From contig JAGUYA010000078.1 in the NCBI GenBank assembly GCA_020061545.1, positions 1 through 11,636 of the forward strand: a stretch of DNA of 11,636 bases, given 5' to 3'. This document shows, in pieces, positions 1 through 7,343 of the stretch (positions are counted from its first letter, which is position 1; the number at the start of each line of letters is the position of its first letter). Below the pieces are notes generated by a model that was not told the DNA's origin, did no database searches, and worked only from the letters and a program-made list of their open reading frames with translations. Source of the DNA: Candidatus Omnitrophota bacterium. Lineage in GTDB: Bacteria; Omnitrophota; Gorgyraeia; Gygaellales; Profunditerraquicolaceae. Made by a program: the position numbers and the translations under genes.

Positions 1-14
1 GTAAACGGTAAACG
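1..14. repeat. Two tandem heptamers at window edge
   Basis: GTAAACG occurs twice in a row, starting at the first base of the window. The ABC ATPase start codon follows 36 bases later. The heptamer unit size matches the repeat inside the lptD start, so this may be the 3' end of a longer element cut off by the window edge. With only two copies it could also be chance. Confidence 0.4.
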
Positions 15-49
15 AAAATGAGTTAGTTTAGTAATGAAGGAGAAAGGTA

Positions 50-1153
50 ATGGCACAGGTAAGTCTAAAGAATGTTTCTAAGGTTTTTAGTAACGGCGTC
101 AAGGTAGTGAATAATATAGATTTAGGAGTGGAGAATAAGGAATTTATGGTTCTGGTCGGGCCATCCGGATGCGGCAAGTCTACGACCTTAAGGATGATTG
201 CAGGTTTAGAGGAAATAAGCGAGGGCGAGATTTATATAGGCAATAAATTGGTTAATGATATACCGGCTAAGGACCGCGATATCGCCATGGTCTTTCAAAA
301 TTACGCCATTTATCCGCACTTCAGCGTATTTGAAAATATGGCCTTTGGTTTAAAGCTCAGAGGTTATCCTAAAAAAGAGATTATGCGCAGGGTTCACGAA
401 GCTGCGGATATCTTAGGCATAAGGCATTTACTCGACCGTAAACCTCGAGAGCTTTCCGGTGGCGAGAGGCAACGCGTTGCCGTAGGAAGAACAATTGTCA
501 GGAAACCATTGGTATTTTTGTTTGACGAGCCCTTGAGTAATCTGGATGCGAAATTGAGAGTCCAGATGCGCACCGAGATACATAAACTCCATATCAGACT
601 TCAATCCACAATAATATATGTTACCCACGACCAGGTGGAAGCTATGACTATGGGCGATAGGATTGCCGTAATGAAGGATGGGGTTTTACAGCAGCTAGCA
701 GACCCCATGACTGTTTACGACCATCCGAAAAATAAATTTGTGGCGGGGTTTATCGGGTCTCCGCCGATGAATTTTATGCAGGGTAGAATTATTAAAAGAG
801 ATGGCCGCCTATATTTCGATGAAGGTAAAACGATGGTAAAAATCGTGGATGAGATGCATACAAAACTCTCTCCCTATATAGGCCAAGAGGTTATTTTCGG
901 TATACGTTCTGAAGATATCTACGATAAATTATTTGTTTCTGATACGCCGCCGGAAAATATCGTCAGGGTTAATTGTGAAGTGGTTGAGCCTATGGGCTCG
1001 GAAGTCTACCTCTATTTAAATACAGGCAGACACACTTTTATTGCTCGCGCCGGAGCCCACGACAGACCCGGAGTCAACCAGAATATGGATGTAGTTTTCG
1101 ATATGAGTAAAGTGCATTTTTTTGATAAAAAGACCGAGGAGATAATCGTATAA
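50..1153 (+). CDS. Sugar ABC transporter ATP-binding protein, MalK/MsmK/UgpC type
   Basis: This cytoplasmic ATPase subunit would power an importer for sugars or glycerol phosphate. All nucleotide-binding motifs are visible in order: Walker A GPSGCGKST (residues 37-45), Q-loop Gln83, signature LSGGE (135-139, with Glu where Gln is commoner), Walker B LVFLFDE (154-160), D-loop and H-loop His193. The segment around 160-170 (PLSNLDAKLR) is typical of the MalK/UgpC subgroup. A C-terminal TOBE-like region (about 235-360) completes the usual length of roughly 360-370 residues. The start is backed by AAGGAG seven bases upstream. No permease or binding-protein gene lies in the window, so the substrate cannot be assigned. 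The ATPase may serve an upstream system or be shared among several, as MsiK/MsmK proteins are. Confidence 0.93.
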   Translation: MAQVSLKNVSKVFSNGVKVVNNIDLGVENKEFMVLVGPSGCGKSTTLRMIAGLEEISEGEIYIGNKLVNDIPAKDRDIAMVFQNYAIYPHFSVFENMAFGLKLRGYPKKEIMRRVHEAADILGIRHLLDRKPRELSGGERQRVAVGRTIVRKPLVFLFDEPLSNLDAKLRVQMRTEIHKLHIRLQSTIIYVTHDQVEAMTMGDRIAVMKDGVLQQLADPMTVYDHPKNKFVAGFIGSPPMNFMQGRIIKRDGRLYFDEGKTMVKIVDEMHTKLSPYIGQEVIFGIRSEDIYDKLFVSDTPPENIVRVNCEVVEPMGSEVYLYLNTGRHTFIARAGAHDRPGVNQNMDVVFDMSKVHFFDKKTEEIIV

Positions 1154-1228
1154 GGAACAGGTCTTTATCCTTCCGCAAAGCTTTTCTCAACAACGACTAA
1201 CCAGATGTTTTGTTCTCTGGAGTCTTCG

Positions 1229-2449
1229 ATGCCCCATATAGACCCTCCGCTATTATCTACATTAGTTATATTTTTCTTAATTAATATTCTTATCGCATAT
1301 TATCTACTGCATAGATATTTTAAGAGAAAGCATTATCTCCAGATTAAAATTCAGGATCTCCGGGAGAAAATAAATATCTTAAACACTGAGAATGCTAAGG
1401 AAAACAAAAATGAAGTTGCCTTAGAAGAAAAGATAAGACGTTATAATAAGCTAAAGGAGATTATCGAAGAGATAGGCCAGGGCCTGGATTTAGAATCTAT
1501 AGGTGATAGCCTCACCGATATTGCCTTTTCTTTAATTGCTGGCGATAAAGGTACCTGTATTTTATATTTACTAGATAATCAAACTCAGAAATTAAACCTC
1601 TTTAAAACAAAAAAAGAGGATAGGAACTCAACCATCAAGGCAAAGGAAGGTGATATATTTGATTTTTGGGTATTAAGACACACCAGTCCCTTGTTGATAG
1701 AAGATATCAGGAAGGATTTTCGCTTTGATTTAGAGAAGATAGAGACCCAGGCATATACAAGGCCTATTTCGTCTTTAATTAGCTCACCCCTTATCAGTGA
1801 ACATGAGTTTTTAGGCATATTAAGACTAGATAACTCCCTCCCTGGTTTTTATTCTCAAGACGATTTAAGATTTTTGGTAACGATCAACGACTTAGGAGCA
1901 GTGGCTTTAGAAAACGGAGAGCTTTTTCAAAGGACTAAAGATTTAGCTATACACGACGAATTAACTTCTCTTTATACAAAAGGTTATTTCCTGGAGGCCT
2001 TAAGAGAAAAATGTAATAGGGGGGCCTTGAGTCAAGATATAACTTTTTCGGTGTTGATGCTTGATATTGACTATTTCAAAAATTATAATGATAAATTCGG
2101 TCATACTAGCGGCGACATTGTATTAAAGAATTTGAGCCGCAACATAACTGAATTCTTCAAAGAGGCTAATGCTGTAATAAGCCGTTTTGGCGGAGAGGAA
2201 TTCTGTATAATCTTGCCTTCTCTAAATAAAAATAAGGCTTGTAAAATTGCTGATGAACTGAGGGAGAGGATAGAAAAAACAAAAATAATTTTACGTAAGC
2301 AGGAGACCCATATTACCGTATCTATCGGCGTCGCTTCTTTTCCTGCAGATTCAAGCGACAGTCATGAGCTCATCCTAAAAGTAGATAAAGCCATGTATGC
2401 AGCAAAGCAAAAGGGAAGAAACAGGGTATGCGCAATTTTATCATCTTAG
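1229..2449 (+). CDS. Membrane-anchored GAF-GGDEF protein, probable diguanylate cyclase without I-site
   Basis: The predicted enzyme makes c-di-GMP from two GTP. The order is one N-terminal membrane helix (about 9-29), a charged coiled-coil (about 35-80), a GAF-like sensor domain (about 82-235) and a GGDEF domain (about 242-405). The active-site motif is GGEEF (321-325), and the metal/substrate segment LDIDYFKNYND (278-288) is intact. The position of the inhibitory RxxD site, nine residues before GG, reads EANA (312-315), so product inhibition through that site is not expected. I place the start at 1229 because GGAG (1219-1222) sits six bases before it. An upstream in-frame ATG at 1205 has no ribosome binding site. 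The gene overlaps the next GGDEF gene by 22 bases. The signal sensed by the GAF domain is unknown. Confidence 0.88.
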   Translation: MPHIDPPLLSTLVIFFLINILIAYYLLHRYFKRKHYLQIKIQDLREKINILNTENAKENKNEVALEEKIRRYNKLKEIIEEIGQGLDLESIGDSLTDIAFSLIAGDKGTCILYLLDNQTQKLNLFKTKKEDRNSTIKAKEGDIFDFWVLRHTSPLLIEDIRKDFRFDLEKIETQAYTRPISSLISSPLISEHEFLGILRLDNSLPGFYSQDDLRFLVTINDLGAVALENGELFQRTKDLAIHDELTSLYTKGYFLEALREKCNRGALSQDITFSVLMLDIDYFKNYNDKFGHTSGDIVLKNLSRNITEFFKEANAVISRFGGEEFCIILPSLNKNKACKIADELRERIEKTKIILRKQETHITVSIGVASFPADSSDSHELILKVDKAMYAAKQKGRNRVCAILSS

Positions 2450-3423
2450 TTTTATTTACTCTATTTTTATTCTTCTGGCTGAAGAGAAGATTATATAAAA
2501 ATCTTCTTAATTTGCATAATTACGACCTTATTAAGAGTGAATATGATAAGTTGCTTAGCGAGAATAAAAGATTTAAAGAAATCAATAGCGATTTGCAAAA
2601 CACCCTTGACAGTACCATAGCCCTTTATGATATAACCGAACAGATATGTAAATCCCTGGATGCAGATAAGGTTTTTAGTTATTTTAAGGAGGAGATAAAC
2701 AAATACATCCGGGTAAGGGATTGTAAATTCTTGAAAGGAGAAGTAGATTTATCACCTTATAAAGACCTCGCCAGCTTTCCATTAAAGCTAGGCGATAGAC
2801 TGATTGGTTATTTAGTGGCGGATGGCCTAAAGAATCAGGACAAAGAGAAATTTTATATTCTGTCCCAGCAGTTTCTTTTAGGAATCAAAAGAGCTATTCT
2901 TTACCAGGATGTGCAAGAATTAGCTATTATAGATAGTCTCACCAAAGTCTTTAACCGCAGATATTATCTGGAGAGATTCAAGGAAGAACTCCAGCGTTCG
3001 AGAAAATTTAACTATAAATTTTCTTGCCTGATGATTGATATAGACTATTTCAAGGACTACAATGACCGTTACGGTCATATTGTAGGAGACGCTATATTAA
3101 AGGAGCTGGCTAAGACAATCCAGGAAAATATAAGACAGATAGATTTAATGGGTAGATACGGTGGAGAAGAGTTCTCTCTTATTTTAAGTGAGACAGATAA
3201 AGAGGCAGTGCGGTTCGCAGCAGAGCGTATTCGGCAGGCTATTGAAGATAAGCGCTTTCGCGCTTACGATGAAGAATTAAAAATTACGGTAAGCATTGGC
3301 ATCTCTACCTTCCCTTTTGATGGCAAAGATATAAAGACACTTATTGATAGAGCAGATTCGGCTTTATACCGCGCAAAGGAGACAGGAAGGAATAGGGTTT
3401 GCATTTACGAGAATTATAAGTAA
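2428..3423 (+). CDS. Membrane-anchored GGDEF protein, probable diguanylate cyclase with I-site
   Basis: This is a second predicted c-di-GMP synthase of 331 residues. A membrane helix (about 3-18) is followed by basic residues, a coiled-coil (about 24-62), a divergent GAF-like region (about 63-155) and a GGDEF domain (about 160-328). DSLTKVFNRRYY (169-180) is a canonical domain start, and LMIDIDYFKDYND (201-213) carries the metal and guanine ligands. The active motif is GGEEF (245-249). RQID (236-239) lies exactly where the inhibitory site belongs, so feedback by c-di-GMP is likely. The start lies inside the end of the preceding gene, which suggests translational coupling. AAGGGA (2411-2416) is the only ribosome-binding-like run, and it is rather distant. 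The shared architecture points to an ancient tandem duplication followed by strong divergence of the sensor half. Confidence 0.9.
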   Translation: MRNFIILVLFTLFLFFWLKRRLYKNLLNLHNYDLIKSEYDKLLSENKRFKEINSDLQNTLDSTIALYDITEQICKSLDADKVFSYFKEEINKYIRVRDCKFLKGEVDLSPYKDLASFPLKLGDRLIGYLVADGLKNQDKEKFYILSQQFLLGIKRAILYQDVQELAIIDSLTKVFNRRYYLERFKEELQRSRKFNYKFSCLMIDIDYFKDYNDRYGHIVGDAILKELAKTIQENIRQIDLMGRYGGEEFSLILSETDKEAVRFAAERIRQAIEDKRFRAYDEELKITVSIGISTFPFDGKDIKTLIDRADSALYRAKETGRNRVCIYENYK

Positions 3424-3432
3424 CATTATTTC

Positions 3433-3461
3433 TTGCAATTAAGATTACTTTAAGATAAAAT
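3433..3461 (+). promoter_or_regulatory. Candidate sigma-70-type promoter for the ROK kinase gene
   Basis: TTGCAA (3433-3438) and TAAAAT (3456-3461) are separated by 17 bases, the ideal spacing for a housekeeping promoter. Transcription would begin about seven bases after the -10 box, near 3468, only some three bases before the ATG at 3471. No Shine-Dalgarno sequence precedes that ATG, which fits a leaderless transcript. The region is very AT-rich, so a chance match is possible. Confidence 0.45.
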
Positions 3462-3470
3462 ATAAAAATT

Positions 3471-4394
3471 ATGCGACGTAGATTTATTATCGGTATTGAT
3501 TTAGGCGGTACAAATTTAAAGATTGCACTACTAGATTTAAAATATCGGATTCAAGATAAGAAAGTCTTAAGTACGCAAGAATTTATTAAGAAAGAGAGTT
3601 TGATCTTAGCAATCATAGATTCTATAAATAAGATTATAGAGTATAATAAGTTAAAGAAAACAAATATCTTAGGTATTGGTTTAGGTTTGCCAGGGCCCAT
3701 AGATACCTGGCGAGGAATAGTGCATTTCTTTCCCAATATCCCCGGCTGGAAAGAAGTTAACCTTAAAAGTATCCTGGAGAAAAGATTAAGGTTACCCGTA
3801 TTTGTGGATAATGATGCCAAATTGATGTGCCTTGCCGAGTATAAATTAGGCGCAGCAAAGGACTCAAATAATGCTGTATGTCTTACCTTAGGCACAGGTG
3901 TGGGTGGAGGAATTATCATTAATGGCGAACTTTATCGGGGGTCAAGTAATGCCAGTGGAGAGATAGGGCATGTTCCTCTTAATGAAAAAGGCCCGCGTTG
4001 TAATTGTGGTGGTTATGGCTGCCTGGAGGCATACATCGGTAATAACAGAATTTTAGCTAAAGGCAAGAGATTATTCAAAAGAGATATTTCTTTAGAGGAA
4101 TTAAGTTCTTTAGCTAAAAAGCAAAATAGGAAAGCAAAAGCTTTATGGAAAACCTTTGCCCAGAGATTAGGGATTACCCTTGTAGGCATGGTAAACTTAC
4201 TTAATCCTGATTGCATTGTTATCGGCGGTGGTGTAGCAGAAGCAGGGAGAGTATTATTTGATAATGTCAGAAAGGTTATCTTAAAGAGGGCAATGAACGT
4301 ACAGGCAAGGCAGGTAAAAATATTCAAGGCAAAATTAGGTAATAATGCGGGATTGATCGGCGCCGCCATATTAGTAAAAGAAGGTTTAGATTAA
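3471..4394 (+). CDS. ROK-family sugar kinase, probably glucokinase-like
   Basis: The predicted reaction is ATP-dependent phosphorylation of a hexose, most likely glucose, feeding glycolysis. The 307 residues match the family's usual length. Visible motifs are the phosphate-binding GIDLGGTN (8-15), LGLPGP (71-76), the catalytic aspartate in VDNDAK (Asp115; NDAK where NDAN is common), LGTGVGGG (140-147), GEIGH (163-167) of sugar-kinase members, and the zinc site formed by His167 with Cys177, Cys179 and Cys184 in CNCGGYGC. There is no helix-turn-helix N-terminus, so this is a kinase and not a ROK repressor. The start is fixed by family alignment, since only seven residues precede GIDLGGT, although no ribosome binding site is present. 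Mannose, fructose, N-acetylglucosamine or N-acetylmannosamine remain possible substrates. Confidence 0.9.
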   Translation: MRRRFIIGIDLGGTNLKIALLDLKYRIQDKKVLSTQEFIKKESLILAIIDSINKIIEYNKLKKTNILGIGLGLPGPIDTWRGIVHFFPNIPGWKEVNLKSILEKRLRLPVFVDNDAKLMCLAEYKLGAAKDSNNAVCLTLGTGVGGGIIINGELYRGSSNASGEIGHVPLNEKGPRCNCGGYGCLEAYIGNNRILAKGKRLFKRDISLEELSSLAKKQNRKAKALWKTFAQRLGITLVGMVNLLNPDCIVIGGGVAEAGRVLFDNVRKVILKRAMNVQARQVKIFKAKLGNNAGLIGAAILVKEGLD

Positions 4395-4454
4395 GTATTA
4401 AGATTGAGATTGAGAAATAAACCTTGACCTTAACCTCAGTCTTAATCTTAATAT
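4395..4454 (+). repeat. Inverted repeat of hexamer-like units between the kinase and transaldolase genes
   Basis: The arms are 4395-4414 and 4435-4454, separated by a 20-base loop. Of 20 positions, 17 are Watson-Crick pairs, and the other three would be G-U pairs in RNA of the + strand. Each arm is built from degenerate six-base units (GATTGA on the left, CTTAAT on the right), and the loop continues the right-hand pattern. The element begins directly after the kinase stop codon and ends 16 bases before the transaldolase start. No run of T follows, so it is not a standard terminator. Confidence 0.8.
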
Positions 4455-4470
4455 GCAAAAAGGGATCATA

Positions 4471-5115
4471 ATGAAAATATTTATTGATACTGCAAATATA
4501 AAAGAGATAAAAGAAGCGGTGAGTTTAGGGGTTATAGATGGCGTCACTACCAATCCTACTTTAATTGCCAAAGAGAATCGCCAACCTCCTGAATTATTAA
4601 AAGAGATTTGCTCTTTAGTTGATGGCCCGGTGAGTGCAGAAGTGATCAGTCTTGAAGCCAATAAGATGGTTAGTGAGGCCACAGACCTTTGTAAAATCGC
4701 AAAGAACATTGTGATTAAAATCCCTTTAATCAAAGAGGGTCTTAAGGCAGTGAAGGTTTTGTCAGAAAAAGGTATAAAGACTAATGTTACCCTCTGTTTT
4801 TCTCCTTCGCAGGCTCTATTGGTAGCCAAGGCAGGCGCGGATTACATATCACCCTTTATTGGCAGACTTGACGATATAAGTCAGGTAGGAATGGATTTGA
4901 TTCGTGACATAAAGCAAATCTATTCTAATTATAATTTTAAAACCCAGATAATCGTGGCTTCGATTCGCAATCCTTTACATGTAGTGGATGCGGCAAAGAT
5001 CGGCGCAGATATTGCCACTGCTCCTTTTACGGTAATCGAGCAGCTCATCAAGCATCCCTTGACAGATATAGGTATTCAAAGGTTCCTGGAGGATTATAAA
5101 AAAATACCTAAATAA
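4471..5115 (+). CDS. tal: TalC-type transaldolase (small transaldolase / fructose-6-phosphate aldolase family)
   Basis: This cytoplasmic pentose-phosphate enzyme is a 214-residue class I aldolase of TIM-barrel type. The Schiff-base lysine is Lys83 in IVIKIP, with Asp6 near the start. Family motifs [12 protein letters not shown] (24-35), [19 protein letters not shown] (105-123) and SPFIGRLDD (127-135) are clear. Glu57 and Phe129 occupy positions that are Gln59 and Tyr131 in E. coli fructose-6-phosphate aldolase, which favours transaldolase over the aldolase activity. I chose the start at 4471 because MKIFIDTA is the conserved family N-terminus and a weak AAAGGG lies just upstream. The in-frame ATG at 4453 would add six residues from the preceding hairpin. 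The gene sits next to a sugar kinase, consistent with central carbon metabolism. Confidence 0.92.
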   Translation: MKIFIDTANIKEIKEAVSLGVIDGVTTNPTLIAKENRQPPELLKEICSLVDGPVSAEVISLEANKMVSEATDLCKIAKNIVIKIPLIKEGLKAVKVLSEKGIKTNVTLCFSPSQALLVAKAGADYISPFIGRLDDISQVGMDLIRDIKQIYSNYNFKTQIIVASIRNPLHVVDAAKIGADIATAPFTVIEQLIKHPLTDIGIQRFLEDYKKIPK

Positions 5116-5128
5116 ATTTACAATCTGA

Positions 5129-7339
5129 ATGAGTAGAAAAGTTATAAGTTACGAGTTATGGGTTATGAGTTTTGTTATTTTTTTATTTTTAACTCATCAC
5201 TCATCACTCATCACTCATCACTATTGCTATGCTCAGGAGAAAAAAGAGGAACCCATCATTGTTAACGGTGATACAGTGGAGTATTCCACTGATGCCAAGG
5301 AAGTTACTGCCACAGGTAATGTCTCAGTAACTTATAAGGGCAGCAAGTTAACCTGCCAAAAACTTACCGTAAATACCCAGACTAAAGATGCGGAAGCCGA
5401 GGGCAATGCCAGACTGGATGATAAAAAAGGGGTCGTTGAGGGCACAAAAATAAAATACAATTTCCAAACTAAAACCGGCACGATTATCGATTCAAAATTC
5501 AGGGCTAACCCTTATTTTGGTAAAGCAGATAAGACGGAAAAAATAAGCGATACTGAATTTATGGCTAAGCGAGGTTATTTTACCAGTTGCAATTACGATA
5601 ATCCGCATTATCGTATAAAGTCGAGGAGGATAAATGTCTTCCCAGGCGATAAGATACAGACCAAGGATGATATCTTCTATCTGGGTAGAGCCCCTTTATT
5701 TTATCTTCCCCAGTATAACCATAGTTTAAAAGATCCCATTATGCATGTGCAGTTAATGCCCGGTAAAAAGAAAGACTGGGGTCCTTATATGTTGAGCGCC
5801 TGGAGATATAAACTTACTGATAATGTGAGCGGAAGGATATATTTTGACTATAGAAATAAACTCGGCGTAGCAGAAGGTTTTGGGGCTAATTATACGACGC
5901 AGCAGTTCGGGAAAGGGGATTTTAAGTATTATTATACGCAGGAAAGGTCAAGGTTTTTCAATGAAGGCGTTCCTGCAGAATTCCAGCGGTATCTTATCCG
6001 CTGGCGCCATAAATGGGTTATAGACAAACAGACAGATCTAACCTCGGAATACTATAAAATAGTGGATTCTAAAAGAATCATTGCGGGTACTCAATATAAT
6101 CTCCTAAAGGATTATTTTTTCCGTGAATACGAAAAAGATGCCCAACCTTTATCTTATATTTTAGTTCATCATGTCTTTAGTTATTCCAGTATGGATTTTC
6201 TTATGCAAAAACGCATTAACCGTTGGTACAGCCAAGAAGAAAAATTACCGGAAATAAAATATAGTCTGCCTAGTCTTCAACTTGGCGAAACACCATTTTA
6301 TTTTGACAATAGCAGTTCATATGTAAACTATAATTATAAATACAATGTACCTGCACCCGCTGCTGATGATACAAGTACAAGGAGAGATGTAACCTATAAT
6401 AAGTTTGACACCACGAACAAGTTTTCTTTACCTACGAAAATAGCATTTATTAACTTCACTCCTTTTATTTCTGGCCAAGAGGCTTATTCTGATAATGATA
6501 AAAATAACTATGGTGCAACCTCGACAATTGTTTTTTCTACCGGTTCAGATGCAAGCACTAAATTCTATCGCCTTTTTAACATTAAATCTAATTTTTTAAG
6601 CTTGGATATTAATAACCTAAGACATATCATTACACCAAGCATAGCTTATTCTTATAGTAAAAGTTCGATTATGCCAAGCAGTAAAGCAAGGTTCGGTGGT
6701 GGGGCTACTACTGCTGCTGGTTCTTCTGCTTCGTTAACATTATCCAACAAGTTGCAGACAAAGCGCAAAGGTCAAAGTATAGATTTAGTTGACTTTAATG
6801 CAACTACCAGTTATGCTATCAAACCTAAAACCGAAGATAAGAGAGGAAGCAGTTTATCAGATTTTCTTTTTGAGTTGAAACTTCTGCCTTATTCGTGGCT
6901 AAGGATAGATGCAGACACTACCTATAAACATACAGACAGATATAGCGCAAACTATAGACATTTTTCTAATATAAATTATGATATTAATTTTGATTTCGGG
7001 AAAGAGCGTTCTTTTGCAGTTGGACAGCGTTATCTAAGAAAAGGTGGTAATGAGATAACTTATGATTTAAATTGGCGCTTGAATCCGAAGTGGCGATTTT
7101 CAATTTATCAAAGACGCAATATAGGACACGACCCAACTTTAAAAAGAGGCTTAAGGGAGCAGGAGTATAGTATATCAAGAGACTTGCACTGCTGGACCTG
7201 GGATATTACCTATAATATTAAAAGAGGCTACGGCGAGAGTATCTGGTTTGTTTTTAGACTAAAGGCATTTCCTGAAATAGAGTTTGAGTTTGATCAGCAA
7301 TATCATCAACCCAAGCCCGGCTCGCAGTCAAATCCCTAA
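5129..7339 (+). CDS. lptD: LPS-assembly outer-membrane protein LptD (OstA)
   Basis: LptD forms the outer-membrane beta-barrel that inserts lipopolysaccharide into the outer leaflet. The order is a signal peptide (about 1-35, cleavage likely after CYA), an OstA/LptA-like beta-jellyroll domain (about 41-200, beginning EEPIIVNGD) and a long barrel (about 205-720). The segment YFTSCNYDNPHYRIKSRR (150-167) followed by FYLGRAPLFYLPQY (183-196) is highly typical of LptD. Mature cysteines are 76, 154 and 688. Cys154 and Cys688 (in RDLHCW) could form the single disulfide linking the periplasmic domain to the barrel, whereas E. coli uses two. The 736 residues are within the family range. The C-terminus runs past the last strand into a polar tail. 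Residues 5-31 are encoded by a heptamer hairpin. No ribosome binding site is evident, so Met13 (5165) is an alternative start lacking a basic n-region. Confidence 0.93.
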   Translation: MSRKVISYELWVMSFVIFLFLTHHSSLITHHYCYAQEKKEEPIIVNGDTVEYSTDAKEVTATGNVSVTYKGSKLTCQKLTVNTQTKDAEAEGNARLDDKKGVVEGTKIKYNFQTKTGTIIDSKFRANPYFGKADKTEKISDTEFMAKRGYFTSCNYDNPHYRIKSRRINVFPGDKIQTKDDIFYLGRAPLFYLPQYNHSLKDPIMHVQLMPGKKKDWGPYMLSAWRYKLTDNVSGRIYFDYRNKLGVAEGFGANYTTQQFGKGDFKYYYTQERSRFFNEGVPAEFQRYLIRWRHKWVIDKQTDLTSEYYKIVDSKRIIAGTQYNLLKDYFFREYEKDAQPLSYILVHHVFSYSSMDFLMQKRINRWYSQEEKLPEIKYSLPSLQLGETPFYFDNSSSYVNYNYKYNVPAPAADDTSTRRDVTYNKFDTTNKFSLPTKIAFINFTPFISGQEAYSDNDKNNYGATSTIVFSTGSDASTKFYRLFNIKSNFLSLDINNLRHIITPSIAYSYSKSSIMPSSKARFGGGATTAAGSSASLTLSNKLQTKRKGQSIDLVDFNATTSYAIKPKTEDKRGSSLSDFLFELKLLPYSWLRIDADTTYKHTDRYSANYRHFSNINYDINFDFGKERSFAVGQRYLRKGGNEITYDLNWRLNPKWRFSIYQRRNIGHDPTLKRGLREQEYSISRDLHCWTWDITYNIKRGYGESIWFVFRLKAFPEIEFEFDQQYHQPKPGSQSNP
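5141..5221 (+). repeat. Heptamer-repeat hairpin inside the lptD signal-peptide region
   Basis: The right arm (5191-5221) contains 4.3 perfect copies of ACTCATC. The left arm (5141-5171) consists of heptamers close to GTTATGA. The arms pair at 24 of 31 positions across a 19-base T-rich loop (5172-5190). The mismatches recur mostly every seven bases because the left unit has T where the complement of the right unit has G. The element lies wholly in the lptD reading frame and encodes residues 5-31, including YELWVMS and THHSSLITHH. Confidence 0.85.
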
Positions 7340-7343
7340 AGTT

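Noticed and set aside
1205..1228. ATG at 1205 as the start of the first GGDEF gene
   Set aside because: It has no ribosome binding site, whereas the ATG at 1229 has GGAG at good spacing. The eight extra residues do not improve the membrane helix.
3471..4394. ROK-family transcriptional repressor
   Set aside because: No N-terminal helix-turn-helix domain is present, and the kinase motifs, including GEIGH and the catalytic Asp115, are retained.
4453..4470. Upstream ATG as the transaldolase start
   Set aside because: The extra residues come from the end of the hairpin and its flank, and family members begin at [12 protein letters not shown] sequence, so 4471 is preferred.
4398..4829. Minus-strand open frame of 143 codons over the transaldolase gene
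   Set aside because: It lies antisense to a clearly conserved gene, its protein resembles no family, and it begins and ends inside repeat or coding sequence. Other minus-strand frames of 64-141 codons across the window are rejected for the same reason.
5192..5221. ACTCATC repeats as a CRISPR array
   Set aside because: The units are seven bases with no spacers, so this is a simple tandem repeat.
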